A stretch of 64,000 bases of DNA from Scenedesmus sp. ARA3 (Eukaryota > Chlorophyta > Chlorophyceae > Sphaeropleales > Scenedesmaceae), in the NCBI GenBank assembly GCA_004335835.1, contig RWJK01001346.1, forward strand, positions 1 through 64,000. The letters are read 5' to 3'. Positions 56,557 through 64,000 of the stretch are shown here, in pieces. The notes below the pieces were generated by a model. It did no database searches, had not been told where the DNA came from, and was given only the letters and a program-made list of their open reading frames with translations. The translations under genes and the position numbers were made by a program. How positions within the stretch are numbered: the first letter of the stretch is position 1; each line of letters opens with the position of its first letter.

Positions 56557-57189
56557 ATGAAGGGCTGGATGCTCAACTTCTCCCTGCTTGTCCTGTTTGC
56601 AGCAGCTGTTGCAATCGCTCAGGGCTTTGGGCGCGGGTTTGGGCCTGGCATGGGCATGGGAGGTGGGGGTTTGATGATGGGTGGTGGGCCAAACAGCGGC
56701 CAAGGCGGGGACTATGCCCAAGTCTTCCACGCGCTTCTCAGCGCACACCAAAGCATCAAGAGGACAGTGCAGCCAACAAACAAAGGCATCTCGTCTCTTA
56801 CAGAGTCAAACAACCCACGTGTCGCACGTTTGATCCAGCTGCATGTGGAGCAGATGCGCCAGCTTTTGTGAGTGCCTGGGTTTAAGACTACTAGTAATGG
56901 GTTGAGCGGGTCGGCTTTACAATACAAACACAACGCCAGAGCAAAGTGCAGCCAGAAATGTCGAGGCCTGACTTGAGGATGGCTTGCATCAGGATGTACT
57001 TGCAGCAGGCTTCAACAAGGCTCATCATGCTGCAATTACTGTGCTGCAGTGTTGGCATGCTGCGCAGCTCATCAGCCGCGGGCCAGCCCGGCATGCGGCT
57101 GCATGCACCAGCCCCAAAACAGGATAGCTCTGCCATGACAATCAAGCGCATGCTGCTGCTGCTGCTGCTGCCGCCGCTGCTGCCGCTGC

Positions 57190-57240
<51 letters not shown>

Positions 57241-57811
57241 AGGGAGGGATGCGGCAACGGTCAATGTCCATCCCAGCCGCGCTTCTGGGACCCCCTGTTT
57301 GCAGCAGTGTACAGGAACGCACACAAGATTGACATGGAGGTGCGCATTGCTGCCTGGCCCAGCGGCTGCTGCAGCTCGAGCTGCAGTGCTTGCAGTGTAC
57401 GTGCTGTGACTTCAGTGTCCATTGTACGTAAACATTCTTGCCCAGGCAGTGCAGGTGACAGTGTTGGGGCCAGCGCAGAGAGCAGTTGCAGGTTGGTATA
57501 CGGCATGCGACTTGAGCGATGATGGTACAGATCCACTCCCTGACCACTTCTTTGTTCAGAAAACAGGGAGCTTTACCTGCTGCCTGTCAATTGGGTGTGT
57601 TTGGCTGCCTCTCACCTGCTGCTGCTGCTGCTGCTGCTGCTGACATGCGCTGCAGGTCGAGCCGACCACCAAGGGAGTGAAGGTGGCCGAGACAGGCAAC
57701 GACCCACAGTCAGTGCAGCTGGTGCAGATGCATGCGGCCGTGGTGTCCAGCTTTGTCAAGAACGGCATGGCTGAGATGCACCAGTCACATGCAGCGCCAC
57801 CCGGTGCTTGA
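56557..57811 (+). CDS. Small secreted protein with two similar His-containing repeats (family of unknown function)
   Basis: The exons are 56557-56867, 57243-57339 and 57656-57811, in phase, 187 residues. A signal peptide (MKGWMLNFSLLVLFAAAVAIAQ) is followed by a Gly/Met-rich linker. The rest has internal two-fold similarity: the first half reads ...NKGISSLTESNNPRVARLIQLHVEQM, the second ...TKGVKVAETGNDPQSVQLVQMHAAVV. Between them lies FWDPLFAAVYRNAHKIDME. I recall bacterial exported proteins of unknown function with the same T/S-E-x-x-x-P...LI-x-x-H pattern, which suggests an old bacterial-type domain; this is memory, not a search. Conserved His and Met could bind metal or haem. It is probably exported or lumenal. 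Intron 1 ends in a long (CTG)n run. The start is the ATG that gives the signal peptide. Confidence 0.75.
57152..57242 (+). repeat. (CTG)n/(CCG CTG)n run at an intron acceptor
   Basis: Roughly 30 triplets, interrupted by CCG, end in CAG at 57240-57242, the acceptor of exon 2 of the secreted-protein gene. Confidence 0.9.
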
Positions 57812-58691
57812 GCACAAGGCCTGGTGCAGCCGGCATTGGCAACGGCATTGGCGGAGGTTGTTTCAGGCTTTTAATACTGACGATAATGCCGCTGCAGCTG
57901 TGCAGGGCAAGGTCGTTGATCATAACAGCCTAAGCAGCAACTCTGGGTGTTCTTCCCTGTCCACTGTGTGCCAGCTGTTATCATGATGCCCACCACCTGG
58001 TGAGCGGTGTTGACGACAGGCTGGAAGAGGTTGTGTCAGGTTTTGAGAGAGGATAATTACATGTGGGTCCTGGCACCATCTTGGATGGTCATCATTATCA
58101 TCATCGTGTTACCCATAACAGGTTAAATACAGGTCTGAGACCAGAAAAGATGCAAAGTAGAACACAACGCACACCCTTGAAAGCCAATTTCTTGATCATG
58201 ATGATGCCACTGCAGCTGTGCAGAGCATGGCTGTGGCAGCCTGAGGTTGAAGCTTGCAGTGCGTCTCTCTCTGTGTCTTCTGGTGTTTGTATGTTTGCTG
58301 CAGTTGTGCTTTACTTTGAATGATTTAAACCAGTGAACGGGGTGACAAAACTTCTGAACCGGTGTATGCTTGTGTGTATCCTGCAGCTCTTTACAATGCT
58401 TGTGCAAACGCATGGTATAGTATGGTGCTTCCTCTGTTTTTGCAATGTGCTTTAGGCGACGTCTTTGGGGTTTGAGCCCGTTCTGGCTCCCCAAGTAGGG
58501 TATTGTAAGCGACAAGTGTAGTTTGTTGCCATGCATCTGCGAACTGCTGCCTGAGACTGCTGCGAGCCTAAACAACTTCCGTGGCAAGCGAACTGCGGCA
58601 CCCTTGCGAGATCACCAGTGTCAGGGCAGATCCAGTTACACCCTTGGCCATACACCAAACACCTGTACACAACCGCCGTCGACGACGCCAA
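57812..58691. other. Convergent intergenic region
   Basis: This lies between two converging genes. A diverged duplication is visible: gataatgccgctgcagctgtgcagggcaagg near 57880 and a related stretch near 58198. A minus-strand TGTAA (plus TTACA at about 58635) sits about 55 nt past the FAM184 stop and may be its chlorophyte-type poly(A) signal. Confidence 0.45.
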
Positions 58692-61600
58692 TCAAGGCCG
58701 CTTAAATGACCCGGTTGGTGCGCGCATCAGTCCCCCTGGTGCCGCCAGGCCCTGCTGCTGCTGCGCGGCTGCTGCAGCGCCTGCCCTCGACCCACTCGGA
58801 TGACCTTCCCCGGTACTCCTCCTGCTGCCACCGCCGCCGCTGCCACTCTTCAGCATCCAGCTCATCACCTCACTTTGTGCGCCAGCAGCTAGCCCCACAT
58901 CAAGCACCCGCTGCCCCATGCCGCCGTTCCTGAAGTGCTTGTTGTAGTTCTCCTCACGCAGCAGCATCTCACCCCGCAGCTGCGCCATGCGGTCCTCTGC
59001 AGTGCGCAGCGCCTCCTCTCTGGCTGCTAGTGCTGCTCGCAGATCTGCAATGGTCGCTACATCTTCCGGGCGAGGCTCGCGCGCAGCCCACCGCACCTGC
59101 AGCGCTGCCAGGTCTGCAGCCAGTGCTGAGCGCTGGGCTTCGGCTGCCTCTCGCAGCTGCAAGACCTCCTGCAGTGTTAAAACAAGGCATGGTGGTGTCA
59201 AGTGATGGACCGGTGAATTGCCAGCGCAGACGCCTCAGCACATGCAACCCACGAGCGTTTGTGCTGCCACAAGCAGCACATACGTGCATCCAGCAGATAC
59301 ATCCATGTGATGCGTAGCCCAATGTTCGTTGTGTGGCCTCGGCGACTAACTTCATGTTAGCGGAGCACAAGTGACTGCAGCATTGAAACCTGAGCAATGG
59401 CCCCGCTCTTGCTGCCTGCCCCCAGCTAGGGACCTCACCTGCTTGTGCTGTGCCTCCTGCGCTGCCGCCAGCTGCTGCATCGCCTCCAGCTGCTGCTGCT
59501 GCTCCTGCCGCAGCGCCACCAGCTGCCGTGCGTGCTGCTGCCTCGCCCCATCCAGCGCTGCTGCGGCCTCAAGCGCCTTGTCCATGAGTGCCTGCTGCAG
59601 CTGCTGGTTGGCTCCTGCAAGTGCTGCCTTGTCTGCTGCGAGCTCCTGGCTGCGGGCCTGCAGGCGCGCTTCAGCAGCAGCCACTGCCGAAAGCCGGGCT
59701 TGCAAGTCAGACACCTGCAGACAGCAGGAGCCCATCAGTAGGCAGCACAACCCGCCCACAAACACGCGCCATGCAGATCATTTGGCAGCTGCACTGCAGT
59801 GGCATCACCTCCCAGGCATGCACCAGGCTGTTCAAAAATTCTGAGCAGTGCGTGCAAGTCGGCCGTGAAGTTGATATCTTCACAATCATACCACAGGCTG
59901 CTCACCACTGCCTGAGATGCTGCCTCTGCAGCCTTCCTATCAGCCTGCAGCCCGGCGAGTGCTGCCTCATGCTTCTGCTGCAGCGCTGCTGTTGCTTGCT
60001 GGTGCTCCTTGGTGGCTGCAGCTGCAGCATCTGCAGCATTCTGCTGCAAAGCCATCATCTGTTGTGTCAGCTGCTGCTGGTGGTCTGCATGCAGCGCTGC
60101 TAGCTTGGCTTCCAGATCAGCTGCATGCTGCTGCTTTTGCTGCTGTACTGCTGCTGCCAGTTGCTGCTGGGCTGCCGTAAGTGCTGCCGCCATCTCCTGC
60201 CTGCAGAAGTGCAGAAGCCACAATCAAGGACAACACGTAGGCAGTTGCTAAGAGGCAAGCATGCAAGACATGTGAACCAGCTGCCCCAATTGCACCACCC
60301 ACCCCATGCTGGTGACTCAAAACGCGCACCTGTTGGCACTACAGTAGGCGGCAGACAGGCGTGCTGTTGTCTATGTGCATATGCCTTATCACCAGTCTCT
60401 GCAGAGCACCCACCTCAGGGCCTGTTCAGTGCTGTGCTGGCTGTTTTGTGCTGCTGCTTGGATCTGCTGCACGTCTGCCTTGTGACGCTCCTGCAGCTCT
60501 GAAAGCTGCTGTTGCTGCTGATGCCGCAGACTGTCCAGGGCATTGGCATGAGCATCCTGCAGGGCCTGCAGCTGCCTGCCATGCTCAGCAGCAGCACTTG
60601 CCGCTTGTTGCTGCAGCTGCTGCAGCTCTGCTGCATGTGCTGCATTGGCGCCAGCCAGCTGCTGCGCTGCCGCTTCCTGCAGCTCCTTTGCTTGCTGATC
60701 TAGAGCAGCTCGCAGCTGCAACAACAGGCAGCATCCAGTGCAGAACAGGCAGAGGGTGCATGCATTGAGCGGTTGCCGTTGCTGGTCGAGCAGCATCAGC
60801 AGCGTGCATGACGTGCAGTGCGTCCAGCAGGCTGGCACGTTACATCACAATGATACAGCCCATAACAACCCTTGCCAACGCACGAACTCACCTGCGTGCT
60901 TGCATCACTGCTGAGCTGCTTCTGCAGTTGGAGCACAGCGCGCTCTGCTGCTGCCTTTGCCTCCTTGGCATCTGCCTCTGACTGGCGCTGCAGCAGCTGC
61001 ACCTGTGCTTGCAGCTCTTGGTGCTGCTGCCGGGTCTGCGCCAGCAGCTGCTTGCAGGATTCAAGCTCGCCCTGCAGCAGCTGCTCATTTGCCTTGGAGT
61101 TGTGTAGCTGTTGCTGCAGCTTGCTCTGCATGCATCCAACAAACGGGCAAGCCGTGACAACAGCATCTTGCAGGAACAGCACCTCCTACACATGTGCGCC
61201 ATCAGCTGCTTGACATGCACGCACAAACACATAAGCAAAGCCACTGCTGTGCTGAAGTTGCTGCCCGCACCTGCGCCAAGCCCGCATCCTGCATGGAGCC
61301 TTCCGTAGCTTGCAGCTGCTGCAAAAGATTTGCGGCTTGCTGCTGCAGCCGCGCCTTCTCCTCCTGTAGCTCCTGCAAGCGCTGCTGCAGCTGCTGCTGC
61401 TTGCCCACCTGCTCTGCAACAGCCGCGCCACCAGCGGCTTGAGCAGCTGCTACCTGCTGCTGCAGCTCTGCCATCCGCTCATCATGAGCTGCCTGCAGCT
61501 GGGACACCCTGCTGCGCACATCTGCTTCTTTCGCCGCAAGGGCATCCGCTGCGGTCGCCTGTGCAGCTGCAACAGCTGCTGCTGCGGCCTGCTGTGCTGC

Positions 61601-64000
61601 TGCAACTTGCTCCATGCGCTTGGCCTCTGCAGCTGCTAGCTGTTCTGCTGCCTGCAAGATGACATGGAAGCACAGCAGCATGCGCATACTGATCAACCGC
61701 ACAAACGTGCGCCATGTAAATCATGTACATGCAGGAGCAAACCCGTTACACACACCACCCGCAACAAACATGGTGTCCTTTTGCTGCTCACCTTTTTTGC
61801 AGCCGCTTCAGCTTGTTGGCTGCTGGCCGCTGCTGCCTGCTGTGCCTGCTGCAGCTCTGTCTTTGCCTGGGCCAGCTGCATCTTGAGGTCGGCCAGTTGC
61901 TTATCAGACTCCTGCCTTATGCTGCTCCCATCGTTGCGCGCTGCTGCTGCAGCAGACTCTGCTGCCTGCAGCTGCACCTCCAGCTGCAACCTAGCTGCTG
62001 CAGCAGCATCCAGTTGCTGCTGCAATTGAGAGATGCGCTGCTGGCTAGCCTGTGATGCCTCTGCTGCTTGGCTGACAGCTGCCGCAGCTGCGTCTACAGC
62101 ATCTTGTGCTGCAAGCTGCGCTCCTTTGAGTTGAGCTTCCAGTTGCTGCATCTGCTGCCCCTGTGCCTGCTGCTGTTCAGCGCCACTGAGCTGCAAGAGC
62201 TGCAGCTGTTGTTCCAGCCTGCAGCAGTGCCAACACACACTATGTTGGCAGCCATCAAAGTCAAGCGTGTGGCGGGGCAACACCAAGATAGCTCATCAAC
62301 AACCTCATCTGGCCAGTTCAACAGCAGAGCTAGCAGCAAGAACTTTGGTGAGTGGGCAAGGCACGCATCAGCAGGCACAACGCGATTGCTGTTCATTTGA
62401 GGCCTGCACCAGTTCACCTGTCTACAGTGCTGGTCCTGCCTTCCAGCTGCTGTTTGACCTGCCCTAGCTCCTGCTGCAGCTGCTGCACATGTCCCTGTTC
62501 ACTGCCCAGCTGCTGCCTGCATGCTGCCAGCTCTGCTTCTGCTGCAGCTGCCCTGCTGCTTTCTTCCCAATGTGCTGCTTGTGCAGCGGCACACTGCTGC
62601 TGCAGCTCCTGCAGCAGAGTGCTGTGGCTGGACAAGCTGTGTGCTGCTGCTGCCTGCAGCTGCTGTATCTCCTCATGCAGCTGCTGTTGCCTGGCAGCGT
62701 GCACCTGGTTTGCCTGTGCAGCTGCTTCTTCAAGCCTGCGAGCTGTGGCAGATGCCTGCAAGCACATCCGTAAATGCATACATAAAGAGACAGGCACGCT
62801 GACCAGCATCTGCTTCACCCAACAAGTCCATCCGCAACATGCAACACATGCATCTATATATATTCTGGGAAGCATTGCAAACTGCTGGCGCCTGGTGCAG
62901 CACCTGCACGTTTTACGTGTAAGCTGCAAGCAAGCTGGCTGCCAGTCACCTGCTGCAGCTCTTCCTGCAGGTCTGCCTCCCGCTGCAGTTTTGCTGCTAC
63001 GAGGCGGTTGTAGTTGTCGTTGCCTGCCCTGACACATTCTTGTGTCTCTGCCTTGGCAGCCGCCAGAGCAGCTTCCAGGTCCTGCAGGAAAACAGCGCCA
63101 GTCTAGTCAAAGCAGCTGCAGAGGCATCCAGGGCGGCAGACAGGGAGGCTGCATCATGCTGTTGCAACAGGTTGATGCAGAGGCAGCTAGCATGCTGAGC
63201 GCAACATGACTACTGCAGGGTGCAAGGCATCTGGGTGTTTGTGTTGAAGCTGCACACACACTCTTGCAGCAGCCAGCAACCCACCTGCTTCTGCAGGCCA
63301 TGTGCATGCGACTGCTGCTGCAGCTCTTGAGCTTTGTCCTGCAGGGTCTTCTGCAGCTGCGCAAGCTGCTGCTGCAGTGCTGCCTCCTTACGCTGCAGTG
63401 CCTGCAGCACATCAATCAAGGTTGGGCGCTTCTGACATTCACTCAGGCGTGCTCAATAAATGCAATGCATAGGTGTCACAACAACAAACGTAACTGCAAC
63501 AGCCTTCTGCTGGAGCTGCTGGCGCTGCAGCATCGGCCTCACCTGCAGGGTTGCTTCTTTTTCAGTCAAGGCCTGTTTCTGTGAGCCTATCAGCGCCTGG
63601 TCCTTTCTGCTCTGCTCATCAAACTTGGTGGTCAGCACCTGCAAGGTGTAGTAGGTATATGTGTAAACTTCATGGCAACACCTGGAGGCCAGCTCAGGCT
63701 CGAACTCTGCTGAGACTGCTGCTGCTGTGCCAAGGCACTCGCACCTGAAGTGCAGCTGCTTCCTGACGCTGGTTGGCTTCCTGCTGGCGCAGCTGCTCTC
63801 TGATAGCATCAATTTTGGCCGCAGACTCCTTGAGGACCTGATCAATCTCGCTTTCATACTGCTGTGCCAGCTCTTGCATGTCATATTCGCAGTCTTCATT
63901 CTTGTTGTTCAAGTGGTAGATGACCTGCAGTAGTTGATGCAGCCGTGCTGCGGTCAGCCTCTGTAGGCGAGTGCAGCTGCTCGGTGGTCAGCAGTCAGCT
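58692..64000 (-). CDS. FAM184: FAM184-family long coiled-coil protein (N terminus beyond window)
   Basis: The exons, 5' to 3', are 63745-63924, 63543-63638, 63285-63401, 62950-63081, 62418-62755, 61792-62218, 61271-61651, 60892-61125, 60414-60715, 59906-60200, 59439-59714 and 58692-59168, all in phase, about 1084 residues in the window (human FAM184A is about 1140). The first exon begins VIYHLNNKNEDCEYDMQELA and QQYESEIDQVLKESAAKI, matching the conserved FAM184 start (VIYALNTKND...EEIQQIL). The middle is almost pure Gln/Ala/Leu coiled coil. The last exon carries the other family hallmark, REPRPEDVATIADLRAAL and then LREENYNKHF, corresponding to SKPEDIQMI...NRETNFNKVF. The Gly/Ser/Ala tail is variable. 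FAM184 proteins are poorly characterised; links to cilia and microtubules have been suggested. The upstream exon(s) with the start codon lie beyond 64000. Confidence 0.9.

Overview
The window is nuclear DNA of a photosynthetic eukaryote, most likely a chlorophyte green alga of the Sphaeropleales/Chlamydomonadales type. The evidence is intron-dense genes (mostly 80-450 nt GT-AG introns with GTGAGT/GTGCGT donors and CTGCAG acceptors), a plastid SRP54, several chloroplast-type transit peptides, a PTS1-tagged peroxisomal NADH pyrophosphatase, a starch-binding CBM20 protein, and pervasive CTG/CAG triplet runs in introns and in poly-Gln/poly-Ala exons. The species call is inference. Exon models were built by hand from reading frames, splice consensus, phase agreement and family alignment from memory; no search was run.

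Layout: a TIC21/DUF3611-like membrane protein (minus, cut by the left edge); a locus reading through two consecutive NAP histone-chaperone domains into a C-terminal membrane anchor (plus, 2954-7722); a NudC/NUDT12-type NADH pyrophosphatase ending in SRL (plus, 8888-13017); a poly-Gln protein (plus, 15203-16586); a gene-poor 4.7 kb stretch with a 26-bp satellite and an assembly gap; a second poly-Gln/poly-Ala protein (minus, 21318 to about 24.2 kb); two tandem paralogues of an atypical NAD(P)-binding SDR (minus, 25370-27658 and 28726-30635); cpSRP54 (plus, 31005-35873); a large M1 aminopeptidase with serine-rich insertions (minus, 37899-45815); an empty 3.9 kb stretch; a plastid coiled-coil CBM20 protein (minus, 49715-52296) divergent from a single-pass Ala-rich protein (plus, 52561-55324); a small secreted two-repeat protein (plus, 56557-57811); and a long coiled-coil FAM184 homologue (minus, 58692 to the right edge).

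The genes do not form one pathway, although at least four products look plastid-directed and two pairs of these are divergently arranged over short shared promoters (30636-31004 and 52297-52560). The most unusual signals are the double-NAP tail-anchored fusion; a recurring pattern in which 35-70 nt pieces spanning an exon boundary are repeated about 90-130 nt away inside the neighbouring intron ('exon echoes', in at least four genes); the use of (CTG)n runs as the 3' splice-site tract; and an M1 peptidase with a non-canonical exopeptidase motif and a long insertion in its catalytic domain.
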